From contig NZ_JAFCJJ010000012.1 of assembly GCF_018131015.1 (NCBI RefSeq), forward strand, positions 124,001 through 188,000: a stretch of 64,000 nucleotides of DNA. Reading direction: 5' to 3'. Position numbers and translations under genes: made by a program. This document shows positions 43,750 to 53,228 of the stretch, piece after piece. Position 1 is the stretch's first letter, and the number at the start of each line of letters is the position of its first letter. Under the pieces are notes generated by a model. The model did not search any database, was not told the DNA's origin, and saw only the letters and a list, made by a program, of their open reading frames with translations. The DNA comes from Bradyrhizobium diazoefficiens. Its GTDB lineage: Bacteria > Pseudomonadota > Alphaproteobacteria > Rhizobiales > Xanthobacteraceae.

Positions 43750-43835
43750 GTCATTCCGGGTCGCCGTGAAGCGACGCGCGTGCCGCCAACTCTGCCGCCC
43801 GATGGAAATCCCCGCCCCGCGTCTGCCGGAATGAC
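43750..43835. repeat. 86-bp palindromic intergenic repeat (GTCATTCCGG type)
   Basis: Perfect 10-base ends GTCATTCCGG and CCGGAATGAC, 86 bases overall. The interior is less symmetrical than in the other repeats. Lies in the 251-base gap between zapE and mdh; the rest of that gap should contain the mdh promoter. Confidence 0.65.
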
Positions 43836-43964
43836 GGTTGCGGCGTGCTGGCTGCCATTTCGGCAAGCCCGACAATTGGGCATCCGCCGACTTGAACGGG
43901 GGAGGCGAAAGGGATAACCACCCGTCTCAGTTTTCCCCTTCGGTTGTCTAAAGGACAGGTTCAC

Positions 43965-44933
43965 ATGGCGCGCGACAAGATTGCTTTGATTGGCTCCGGT
44001 CAGATCGGCGGTACGCTGGCTCATCTCATCGGCCTGAAGGAACTGGGCGACGTGGTGATGTTCGACATCGCCGAGGGTGTGCCGCAGGGCAAGGCGCTCG
44101 ACATCGCGCAGTCCTCCCCGGTCGACGGTTTTGACGCGCACTACACCGGCGCCAATTCCTACGAGGCGCTCGACAACGCAAAAGTCTGCATCGTCACCGC
44201 CGGCGTGCCGCGCAAGCCCGGCATGAGCCGCGACGACCTCCTCTCCATCAACCTCAAGGTCATGGAGCAGGTCGGTGCCGGCATCAAGAAGTACGCCCCC
44301 GACGCCTTCGTCATCTGCATCACCAACCCGCTCGACGCCATGGTCTGGGCGCTGCAGAAGGCCTCGGGCCTGCCGCACAAGAAGGTCGTCGGCATGGCCG
44401 GCGTGCTCGACTCGGCGCGCTTCCGCTATTTCCTCGCCGACGAGTTCAACGTCTCCGTCGAGGACGTCACCGCCTTCGTGCTCGGCGGCCATGGCGACAC
44501 CATGGTGCCGCTGGTGAAGTACTCTACCGTCGCCGGCATCCCGCTGCCCGACCTCGTCAAGATGGGCTGGACCTCGCAGGCGCGCCTCGACGAGATCGTC
44601 GACCGCACCCGCAACGGCGGTGCCGAGATCGTCAACCTGCTCAAGACCGGCTCGGCCTTCTATGCGCCGGCCGCCTCCGCGATCGCGATGGCCGAAAGCT
44701 ATCTGCGTGACAAGAAGCGCGTGCTGCCCTGCGCCGCCTATCTCAACGGCGAGTACAGCGTGAAGGACATGTATGTCGGCGTGCCCGTCGTGATCGGCGC
44801 CAAGGGCGTCGAGCGTGTCGTCGAGATCGAGCTCGCCGGCAAGGACCGCGAGGCCTTCGACAAGTCGGTAGGCGCGGTGCAGGGCCTGGTCGACGCCTGC
44901 AAGAAGATCGCCCCCGATCTTCTCGGCAAGTAA
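43965..44933 (+). CDS. mdh: Malate dehydrogenase
   Basis: A 322-residue NAD-dependent enzyme of the LDH-like MDH class, oxidising malate to oxaloacetate. The nucleotide loop is GSGQIGG (11-17). Substrate-binding arginines are R83 and R89 (VPRKPGMSRDDLL). N121 in TNPLDAM, Asp149 (GVLDSARF) and His176 (GGHGDTM) complete the site. AGGACAGG lies before the ATG. A terminator follows, so mdh can be made separately from sucC. Confidence 0.97.
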   Translation: MARDKIALIGSGQIGGTLAHLIGLKELGDVVMFDIAEGVPQGKALDIAQSSPVDGFDAHYTGANSYEALDNAKVCIVTAGVPRKPGMSRDDLLSINLKVMEQVGAGIKKYAPDAFVICITNPLDAMVWALQKASGLPHKKVVGMAGVLDSARFRYFLADEFNVSVEDVTAFVLGGHGDTMVPLVKYSTVAGIPLPDLVKMGWTSQARLDEIVDRTRNGGAEIVNLLKTGSAFYAPAASAIAMAESYLRDKKRVLPCAAYLNGEYSVKDMYVGVPVVIGAKGVERVVEIELAGKDREAFDKSVGAVQGLVDACKKIAPDLLGK

Positions 44934-44947
44934 GTTTCGAAAATTCC

Positions 44948-44978
44948 CCGCCGAAGATCGAAACCCGGTCTTCGGCGG
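44948..44978 (+). terminator. Terminator after mdh
   Basis: A perfect 10-base stem CCGCCGAAGA / TCTTCGGCGG with an 11-base loop, followed by TTTCACTT. Lies 14 bases after the mdh stop. Confidence 0.75.
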
Positions 44979-45130
44979 TTTCACTTCCGGCACCCCTCTG
45001 ACCGGGTTCCGGCCTTCGGCAGTCCAGAGATCGATGTCAAAGAATCCGGGTTGCAGTTCCTGTGGTATATGGTATGCCAGCCACAGGTGGGCCCATGGGG
45101 TCACCGCCCGCGGGTTCAGGGAGCTAACAC

Positions 45131-46327
<1,197 letters not shown>

Positions 46328-46331
46328 CGCC

Positions 46332-46811
46332 ATGCCCCAGGACCATCTCGCCGCATCATCTCCGCTTGCAGAGCATGCGCGCCTCGCCGCGTTCGCCGGC
46401 GAATGGAATGGCGAGGAGGTGGTCTTCCCGTCGCGCTGGACGCCCGGCGGGCCGGCCACCTCGCGCACCGTCGCGCGCATGGATCTGAACGGGTTCTACC
46501 TGATCCAGGATTCGGTGCAGATGCGCGACGGCAAGCAGGTCTTCGCCACCCACGGCATCTTCACCTACGATCGCGAGGACCGGAACTACAAGCTGTTCTG
46601 GTACGACTCGCTCGGCTACACGCCGCCCTCGCCCGCCTCCGGCGGCTGGGTCGGCAAGACCCTGACGCTGGTGCGCGGTTCGTTGCGCGGCAATGCGCGC
46701 CACGTCTACGAGATCATCGACGACAATTCCTACTCGTTGAAGATCCAGTTCTCGCCGGACGCGGAAGGCTGGGCCGATGTGCTCACCGGCGTCTATCGCC
46801 GCATCCACTGA
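46332..46811 (+). CDS. DUF1579 family protein between sucC and sucD
   Basis: A 159-residue soluble protein. LAAFAGEWNGEEVVFPSRWT, then FYLIQDSVQMRDGKQVFATH and SLKIQFSPDAEGWADVLTGV, form a beta-rich pattern like DUF1579, a family with a lipocalin-like small barrel. No export signal is seen. It starts 4 bases after the sucC stop and ends 33 bases before sucD, so it must be cotranscribed with both. Its role is unknown; the position suggests some link to succinyl-CoA metabolism or simple hitch-hiking. Confidence 0.78.
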   Translation: MPQDHLAASSPLAEHARLAAFAGEWNGEEVVFPSRWTPGGPATSRTVARMDLNGFYLIQDSVQMRDGKQVFATHGIFTYDREDRNYKLFWYDSLGYTPPSPASGGWVGKTLTLVRGSLRGNARHVYEIIDDNSYSLKIQFSPDAEGWADVLTGVYRRIH

Positions 46812-46844
46812 CCTCTCACTCGTTAGTTCGCGAAAGCAGACCTC

Positions 46845-47729
46845 ATGTCCATCCTGATCGACAAGAACACCAAGGTCATCTGCCAGGGCTTCACCGGCAA
46901 GAACGGCACCTTCCACTCCGAGGCTGCGATCGCCTACGGCACCAAGATGGTCGGCGGCACCTCGCCCGGCAAAGGCGGCTCGACGCATCTGAACCTGCCG
47001 GTGTTCGACACCGTGCGCGAGGCGCGTGAGAAGACCGGCGCGGATGCGTCGGTGATCTACGTGCCGCCGCCGGGCGCGGCGGACGCGATCTGCGAGGCGA
47101 TCGATGCCGAGATCCCGCTGATCGTCTGCATCACCGAGGGCATTCCGGTGGTGGACATGGTGCGCGTCAAGCGCTCGCTGGTCGGCTCCAAGTCGCGTCT
47201 GATCGGGCCGAACTGCCCGGGCGTCATGACCGCAGGCGAGTGCAAGATCGGCATCATGCCGGCCAACATCTTCAAGACCGGCTCGGTCGGCATCGTCTCC
47301 CGCTCCGGCACGCTCACTTACGAAGCCGTGTTCCAGACCTCCCAGGAGGGCCTCGGCCAGACCACCGCGGTCGGCATCGGCGGCGACCCGGTCAAGGGCA
47401 CCGAGTTCATCGACGTGCTGGAAATGCTGCTTGGCGACCCCAAGACCGAATCGATCATCATGATCGGCGAGATCGGCGGTTCCGCCGAGGAGGACGCCGC
47501 CCAGTTCCTCAAGGACGAGGCCAAGCGCGGCCGCAAGAAGCCGATGGTCGGCTTCATCGCCGGTGTTACCGCACCTCCCGGCCGCCGCATGGGCCATGCC
47601 GGCGCGATCATTGCCGGCGGCAAGGGCGATGCCGGTTCCAAGACCGACGCCATGAAGTCGGCCGGAATCCTGGTCTCGCCGTCCCCGGCCCGGCTGGGTC
47701 ACACGCTGGCGGAACTGCTGAAGAAGTGA
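46845..47729 (+). CDS. sucD: Succinyl-CoA synthetase alpha subunit
   Basis: A 294-residue alpha chain that binds CoA and carries the phosphohistidine, His251 in MGHAGAIIAGGKGDA. N-terminal blocks MSILIDKNTKVICQGFTGKN and GGTSPGKGG, plus the ligase signature SRSGTLTYEAVFQTS, are typical. A strong terminator follows 33 bases after the stop, closing the sucC-DUF1579-sucD unit. Confidence 0.98.
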   Translation: MSILIDKNTKVICQGFTGKNGTFHSEAAIAYGTKMVGGTSPGKGGSTHLNLPVFDTVREAREKTGADASVIYVPPPGAADAICEAIDAEIPLIVCITEGIPVVDMVRVKRSLVGSKSRLIGPNCPGVMTAGECKIGIMPANIFKTGSVGIVSRSGTLTYEAVFQTSQEGLGQTTAVGIGGDPVKGTEFIDVLEMLLGDPKTESIIMIGEIGGSAEEDAAQFLKDEAKRGRKKPMVGFIAGVTAPPGRRMGHAGAIIAGGKGDAGSKTDAMKSAGILVSPSPARLGHTLAELLKK

Positions 47730-47762
47730 CGCCTGCGGCCGCGAGCCGCCCTCGAGAGATCA

Positions 47763-47792
47763 AGGAGCCCCGGCGCCCGCGCCCGGGCTCCT
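47763..47792 (+). terminator. Terminator after sucD
   Basis: Stem AGGAGCCC / GGGCTCCT around a GC-rich loop that can pair further, followed by TTTTGTTGAG. Classic Rho-independent form. Confidence 0.9.
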
Positions 47793-47981
47793 TTTTGTTG
47801 AGTTTTTAGGCAGATCCGTGCCTTGATGGTATTCTGAAGAACAATTCATTTCTTCGTGCTTTTCCGGGCGAAGTTTCGCACCAAATAGGGTAAATGGGTC
47901 GCTGTCGCGTCGGACCTCTGCCGGGAGGCCGGCGCCAGCGCCGTTTGTTATGCGCGAACCGAAATCGCCAGGAACTCAAGC

Positions 47982-50957
47982 ATGTCTCGCCAGGACGCGA
48001 ACGCAGCCTTTGCCCTCTCCTCGTTTTTGCAGGGCACCAACGCCACCTACATCGACGAAATCTACGCCCGCTACGAGAAGGACCCGTCCTCGGTCGACGC
48101 CGAATGGCAGGAGTTCTTCAAGAGCCTGAACGACCAGCCGGGTGACGTCCGCAAGAACGCCGAAGGCCCGTCCTGGGAGCGCGACAACTGGCCGCTGACC
48201 CCGCAGGACGATCTCACCTCCGCCCTCGACGGCAACTGGGCCGAGGTCGAGAAGGCGGTCGGTGCCAAGATCGCCGCCAAGGCCAAGGGAGGCGACAAGG
48301 CGGCCGACAAGGGCGCTGACATTTCCTCCGCCGACCTGCTGCAGGCGACGCGCGATTCCGTCCGCGCCCTGATGCTGATCCGCTCCTACCGCATGCGCGG
48401 CCACTTCCACGCCAAGCTCGATCCGCTCGGCATCGAGGCCCAGCGCAACCGCGAAGAACTCGACCCACGCACCTACGGCTTCAGTGAAGCCGATTTCGAC
48501 CGCAAGATCTTCCTCGATCACGTGCTGGGCCTCGAATACGGCACCCTGCGCGAGATCACCGCGATCTGCGAGCGCACCTACTGCCAGACGCTCGGCGTCG
48601 AATTCATGCACATCAGCAACGCGGCGCAGAAGGCCTGGATCCAGGAGCGCATCGAGGGACCGGACAAGGAGATCTCCTTCACCCGCGAAGGCCGTCGCGC
48701 CATCCTGACCAAGCTGGTCGAGGCCGAAGGTTTTGAGAAGTTCTGCGACACCAAGTTCACCGGCACCAAGCGCTTCGGCCTCGACGGCGGCGAAGCGCTG
48801 ATCCCCGCGCTCGAGCAGATCATCAAGCGCGGCGGCAATCTCGGCGTCAAGGAGATCGTGGTGGGCATGCCGCATCGCGGCCGCCTCAATGTGCTGACGC
48901 AGGTGATGGGCAAGGCCCATCGCGCGCTGTTCCACGAGTTCAAGGGCGGCTCGGCCAATCCCGACGCGGTCGAAGGCTCGGGCGACGTCAAGTACCACCT
49001 CGGCGCCTCCTCGGACCGCGAGTTCGACGGCAACCGCATCCATCTGTCGCTGACCGCCAATCCCTCGCATCTCGAGATCGTCGATCCCGTCGTGCTCGGA
49101 AAGGTCCGCGCCAAGCAGGACCAGCACGGCGATCCGCCCGACATGCGCATCTCGGTGCTGCCGCTCTTGATGCACGGCGACGCAGCGTTTGCCGGCCAGG
49201 GTGTTGTCGCCGAATGCTTCGGGCTCTCCGATCTGAAGGGCTACCGCACCGGCGGCTCGCTGCACTTCATCGTCAACAACCAGATCGGCTTCACCACCTA
49301 TCCGCGTTACTCGCGCTCCTCGCCTTACCCGTCCGACGTGGCGAAGATGATCGACGCGCCGATCTTCCACGTGAATGGCGACGATCCGGAAGCCGTCGTG
49401 TTCGCGGCCAAGGTCGCGATCGAATTCCGGCAAAAATTCCACAAGCCTGTCGTCATCGACATGTGGTGCTATCGCCGCTATGGCCACAACGAGGGCGACG
49501 AGCCGGCGTTCACCCAGCCGGTGATGTACAAACGCATCGCCGCCCATCCCTCGACGCTCACGCTCTACTCCAAGCGCCTGATCGCCGAAGGCGTAGTCAC
49601 CGAGGGCGAGGTCGACAAGCTGAAGGCCGACTGGCGCGCCCGGCTCGATGCCGAGTTCGAGGCCGGCACCTCCTACAAGCCGAACAAGGCCGACTGGCTC
49701 GACGGCAAATGGGCGGGCTTCAAGATCGCCGACCAGGAAGAGGATGCGCGGCGCGGCGTCACCGGCGTCGACACCGCCGTGCTCAAGGACATCGGCCGCA
49801 AGATCACCAAGGTGCCGGACGGTTTCCGCGTCCACCGCACCATCCAGCGCTTCCTCGACAACCGTGCCAAGGCGATCGACAGCGGCGCCGGCATCGACTG
49901 GGCGACCGGCGAGGCGCTGGCGTTCTGCTCGCTGCTCAACGAGAACCACCATGTTCGCCTGTCCGGCCAGGACTGCGAGCGCGGCACCTTCTCGCAGCGC
50001 CATTCGGTGCTGATCGACCAGGAGGACGAGAGCCGCTATACGCCGTTCAACCATCTCGGCCATGAGCAGGGTCACTACGAGGTCATCAACTCGCTGCTGT
50101 CGGAAGAAGCTGTGCTCGGCTTCGAGTACGGCTATTCGCTGGCCGAGCCGAACACGCTGACGCTGTGGGAAGCCCAGTTCGGCGACTTCGCCAACGGCGC
50201 GCAGGTCGTGTTCGACCAGTTCATCTCCTCGGGCGAGCGCAAATGGCTGCGTATGTCCGGCCTGGTCTGCCTGTTGCCGCACGGCTATGAGGGCCAGGGT
50301 CCGGAGCACTCCTCGGCACGCCTCGAGCGTTATCTGCAGATGTGCGCGGAAGACAACATGCAGGTGGTCTACCCGACCACGCCGGCGAACTACTTCCACG
50401 TGCTGCGCCGCCAGCTTCATCGCGAGATCCGCAAGCCGCTGATCATGATGACGCCGAAGTCGCTGCTGCGTCACAAGCGGGCGGTGTCGCGTCTCGAGGA
50501 GCTCGGCAAGGGCACGACCTTCCACCGCATCCTGTACGACGACGCCCAGATGCTGCCGAACGAGCCCGTCAAGCTCGTTCCGGACGAGAAGATCCGCCGC
50601 ATCGTGCTCTGCACCGGCAAGGTCTATTACGATTTGTACGAAGAACGGGAAAAGCGCGGCATCGACGACATCTACCTGATGCGCGTCGAGCAGCTCTATC
50701 CGGTGCCGCTGAAGGCGCTGGTGGCCGAGCTGTCGCGCTTCAAGAAGGCGGAAATGATCTGGTGCCAGGAAGAGCCGCGCAACATGGGTGCGTGGCACTT
50801 CATCGAGCCCTATCTGGAATGGGTGCTGAACCAGGTGAACGGCGCGAGCCGGCGTCCGCGCTATATCGGCCGCGCCGCTTCCGCCGCGACCGCCACGGGC
50901 CTGATGTCCAAGCATCAGGCGCAGCTGAAGGCGTTCCTGGACGAAGCACTGAGCTGA
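47982..50957 (+). CDS. sucA: 2-oxoglutarate dehydrogenase E1 component
   Basis: A 991-residue thiamine-diphosphate enzyme that decarboxylates 2-oxoglutarate and succinylates the E2 lipoyl group. The N-terminal E2-binding motif is YIDEIYARYEKDPSSVDAEW. Core blocks are YRMRGHFHAKLDPLGI, VVGMPHRGRLNVLTQVMGK, the ThDP/Mg region HGDAAFAGQGVVAECFGLS with IVNNQIGFTT, and LPHGYEGQGPEHSSARLERY. AGGAAC lies about 9 bases before the ATG. A 101-base palindromic repeat separates it from sucB. Confidence 0.98.
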   Translation: MSRQDANAAFALSSFLQGTNATYIDEIYARYEKDPSSVDAEWQEFFKSLNDQPGDVRKNAEGPSWERDNWPLTPQDDLTSALDGNWAEVEKAVGAKIAAKAKGGDKAADKGADISSADLLQATRDSVRALMLIRSYRMRGHFHAKLDPLGIEAQRNREELDPRTYGFSEADFDRKIFLDHVLGLEYGTLREITAICERTYCQTLGVEFMHISNAAQKAWIQERIEGPDKEISFTREGRRAILTKLVEAEGFEKFCDTKFTGTKRFGLDGGEALIPALEQIIKRGGNLGVKEIVVGMPHRGRLNVLTQVMGKAHRALFHEFKGGSANPDAVEGSGDVKYHLGASSDREFDGNRIHLSLTANPSHLEIVDPVVLGKVRAKQDQHGDPPDMRISVLPLLMHGDAAFAGQGVVAECFGLSDLKGYRTGGSLHFIVNNQIGFTTYPRYSRSSPYPSDVAKMIDAPIFHVNGDDPEAVVFAAKVAIEFRQKFHKPVVIDMWCYRRYGHNEGDEPAFTQPVMYKRIAAHPSTLTLYSKRLIAEGVVTEGEVDKLKADWRARLDAEFEAGTSYKPNKADWLDGKWAGFKIADQEEDARRGVTGVDTAVLKDIGRKITKVPDGFRVHRTIQRFLDNRAKAIDSGAGIDWATGEALAFCSLLNENHHVRLSGQDCERGTFSQRHSVLIDQEDESRYTPFNHLGHEQGHYEVINSLLSEEAVLGFEYGYSLAEPNTLTLWEAQFGDFANGAQVVFDQFISSGERKWLRMSGLVCLLPHGYEGQGPEHSSARLERYLQMCAEDNMQVVYPTTPANYFHVLRRQLHREIRKPLIMMTPKSLLRHKRAVSRLEELGKGTTFHRILYDDAQMLPNEPVKLVPDEKIRRIVLCTGKVYYDLYEEREKRGIDDIYLMRVEQLYPVPLKALVAELSRFKKAEMIWCQEEPRNMGAWHFIEPYLEWVLNQVNGASRRPRYIGRAASAATATGLMSKHQAQLKAFLDEALS

Positions 50958-50973
50958 GAGGTTTTTAGGACGC

Positions 50974-51074
50974 TGTCATCGCCCGCGAAGGCGGGCGATC
51001 CAGTACTCCGTGACGGCCGTGATGACCACGAACGCCGCGGAGTACTGGATGCCCCGCCTTCGCGGGGCATGACA
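50974..51074. repeat. 101-bp palindromic repeat between sucA and sucB
   Basis: Ends are TGTCATCGCCCGCGAAG and the near-complement CTTCGCGGGGCATGACA. Inner pairs GATCCAGTACTCCG / CGGAGTACTGGATG match too. Each end can also form its own hairpin (CCCGC-GAAG-GCGGG). The same terminal arms flank the IS element at 34611 and 35915. Confidence 0.85.
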
Positions 51075-51120
51075 CCTGTAAATTCACGACCGCACCGGCG
51101 ATCTCCTTAAGGAAAAGACC

Positions 51121-52356
51121 ATGACTGAAATTCGTGTGCCGACGCTCGGCGAATCCGTCACCGAGGCCACCATCGGCCGCTGGTTCAAGAAGGCCGGCGA
51201 TGCCGTCGCCGTCGACGAGCCCCTGGTGGAGCTCGAGACCGACAAGGTCACCATCGAGGTCCCGGCGCCGTCCGCCGGCACGCTGAGCGAGATCGTCGCC
51301 GCCGATGGCGCCACCGTTGCGGTCGGCGCGTTGCTCGGCCAGATCACCGATGGCGCCGGCGCTGCCAAGCCCGCGGCGGCTCCCGCGAAGCCTGCCGCCG
51401 CCGCTGCTCCTGCCGCCGCCGCAGCCGCGCCGGCCGCGAAGGCGCCGCCGGCCGACGCGCCGCTCGCCCCGTCCGTGCGCAAGCTTTCCGCCGAGACCGG
51501 CGTCGACGCATCGACCGTTCCGGGCTCCGGCAAGGACGGCCGCGTCACCAAGGGCGACATGCTCGCCGCGATCGAGCGCGCCGCCTCCGCGCCGACCCCG
51601 GTCAACCAGCCCGCTGCCGCCGTGCAGGTGCGCGCGCCCTCGCCGGCGGATGACGCCGCCCGCGAGGAGCGCGTCAAGATGACCCGGCTGCGCCAGACCA
51701 TCGCGCGCCGCCTCAAGGACGTGCAGAACACCGCCGCCATGCTGACGACCTTCAACGAGGTCGACATGACCAACGTCATGGCGCTGCGCGCGCACTACAA
51801 GGACGCGTTCGAGAAGAAGCACGGCTCCAAGCTCGGCTTCATGGGCTTCTTCACCAAGGCCGTCGTGCAGGCGCTGAAGGACATCCCGGCGGTCAACGCC
51901 GAGATCGACGGCACCGACCTGATCTACAAGAATTACTACCACATCGGCGTCGCCGTCGGCACCGACAAGGGCCTGGTCGTGCCCGTGGTGCGCGACTGCG
52001 ACCAGAAGTCGATCGCCGACATCGAGAAGGCCATCGCCGATTTCGGCCGCCGTGCCCGTGACGGCCAGCTCAAGATCGACGAGATGCAGGGCGGCACCTT
52101 CACCATCACCAATGGCGGCATCTACGGCTCGCTGATGTCGACGCCAATCCTGAACGCGCCGCAGTCCGGTATTCTCGGCATGCACAAGATTCAGGAGCGG
52201 CCGGTGGTCGTCGGCGGCAAGATCGAGATCCGCCCGATGATGTATCTGGCGCTGTCCTACGATCACCGCGTCATCGACGGCAAGGAAGCCGTGACCTTCC
52301 TGGTTCGCGTCAAGGAGAGCCTGGAAGATCCGGCGCGTCTGGTGCTGGACCTCTGA
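51121..52356 (+). CDS. sucB: 2-oxoglutarate dehydrogenase E2 (dihydrolipoyl succinyltransferase)
   Basis: A 411-residue E2 chain. Lipoyl domain with Lys42 in ELETDKVTIEVPAP, an Ala/Pro linker, the E3-binding domain (APLAPSVRKLSAETGVDAST, then GSGKDGRVTKGDML), a second linker, and the acyltransferase core (MTRLRQTIARRLKDVQNTAA). The catalytic His-Asp lies in LSYDHRVIDGKEAVTF. AAGGAAA precedes the ATG. It is the core of the complex with SucA and the E3 made from lpdA, two genes downstream. Confidence 0.98.
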   Translation: MTEIRVPTLGESVTEATIGRWFKKAGDAVAVDEPLVELETDKVTIEVPAPSAGTLSEIVAADGATVAVGALLGQITDGAGAAKPAAAPAKPAAAAAPAAAAAAPAAKAPPADAPLAPSVRKLSAETGVDASTVPGSGKDGRVTKGDMLAAIERAASAPTPVNQPAAAVQVRAPSPADDAAREERVKMTRLRQTIARRLKDVQNTAAMLTTFNEVDMTNVMALRAHYKDAFEKKHGSKLGFMGFFTKAVVQALKDIPAVNAEIDGTDLIYKNYYHIGVAVGTDKGLVVPVVRDCDQKSIADIEKAIADFGRRARDGQLKIDEMQGGTFTITNGGIYGSLMSTPILNAPQSGILGMHKIQERPVVVGGKIEIRPMMYLALSYDHRVIDGKEAVTFLVRVKESLEDPARLVLDL

Positions 52357-52423
52357 TAGCTGATGCTTTGCGAGCGCCGTCGCCCATGACCGCGACGGCG
52401 CGTGTCGAACCATGGAGGCGGGC

Positions 52424-53173
52424 TTGACGGATAAAGTCGTTGTCATCACCGGCGGCAGCCGCGGCATCGGGCGGGCGACCGCGATTGCGGCGGCCGCGCG
52501 CGGTTTTCGCGTCGTGGTCGGCTATGCCAGCAACAAGCAGGCCGCCGACGAGGTGGTCAGCCAGATCGCGGCCTCTAACGGCAAGGCGATCGCGGTGAAA
52601 TGCGACGTCGCCGAGGAGAGCGACATCCTCGCGCTGTTCAACGCGGCCGACAAGTTCGGCACGCTGGGCGCGCTCGTCAACAATGGCGGCATCGTCGGCA
52701 AGAGCGGCGTGCGCGTCGACGAGATGTCGGCCGAGCGCATCCAGCGCGTGATGGCGGTCAACGTCACCGGCTCCATCCTCTGCGCGCGCGAGGCGGTGAA
52801 GCGGATGTCGACGAAGCATGGCGGCAAGGGCGGCGTCATCGTCAACCTCTCGTCGGTCGCAGCCCGGCTCGGTGCGCCGAATACCTATGTTGACTACGCC
52901 GCGTCCAAGGGCGCAGTGGATTCCTTCACGGTCGGCCTCGGCTATGAGGTCGCTAACGAAGGCATCCGGGTCGCTGCGATCCGTCCCGGCCTGATCGACA
53001 CCGAGATCCACGCCGCCGGCGGCGAGCCCGACCGCGCCCATCGCCTGGCCCACATGGTGCCGATGAAGCGCGTCGGCACCGCCGACGAAATCGCCAACGC
53101 CATCGTCTGGCTGCTGTCGGACGATGCTTCCTACGTCACATCAGCCATTCTCGACGTGTCCGGCGGACGCTGA
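52424..53173 (+). CDS. SDR family oxidoreductase
   Basis: A 249-residue short-chain dehydrogenase. The cofactor loop TGGSRGIGRA is at about residues 9-18, NNGG stands where most have NNAG, Ser is in NLSSVAAR, and the catalytic Tyr-Lys pair is in YVDYAASKGAV. I prefer the TTG start at 52424 because GGAGG lies 5 bases before it and the protein then begins LTDKVVVITGG; ATG 52412 contains that GGAGG and would add four residues. The gene sits between sucB and lpdA in the same direction. The Arg in GYASN suggests NADP(H) use, uncertain. Substrate unknown. Confidence 0.9.
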   Translation: MTDKVVVITGGSRGIGRATAIAAAARGFRVVVGYASNKQAADEVVSQIAASNGKAIAVKCDVAEESDILALFNAADKFGTLGALVNNGGIVGKSGVRVDEMSAERIQRVMAVNVTGSILCAREAVKRMSTKHGGKGGVIVNLSSVAARLGAPNTYVDYAASKGAVDSFTVGLGYEVANEGIRVAAIRPGLIDTEIHAAGGEPDRAHRLAHMVPMKRVGTADEIANAIVWLLSDDASYVTSAILDVSGGR

Positions 53174-53228
53174 CGAGCCGCGCGGACGCTGACACGTCTT
53201 TCCTCGTTCAACCTACGGGACTTCTCTC

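Noticed and set aside
47976..50915. A 979-codon open frame antisense to sucA
   Set aside because: sucA is certain from conserved motifs; the antisense frame has no start site or domain.
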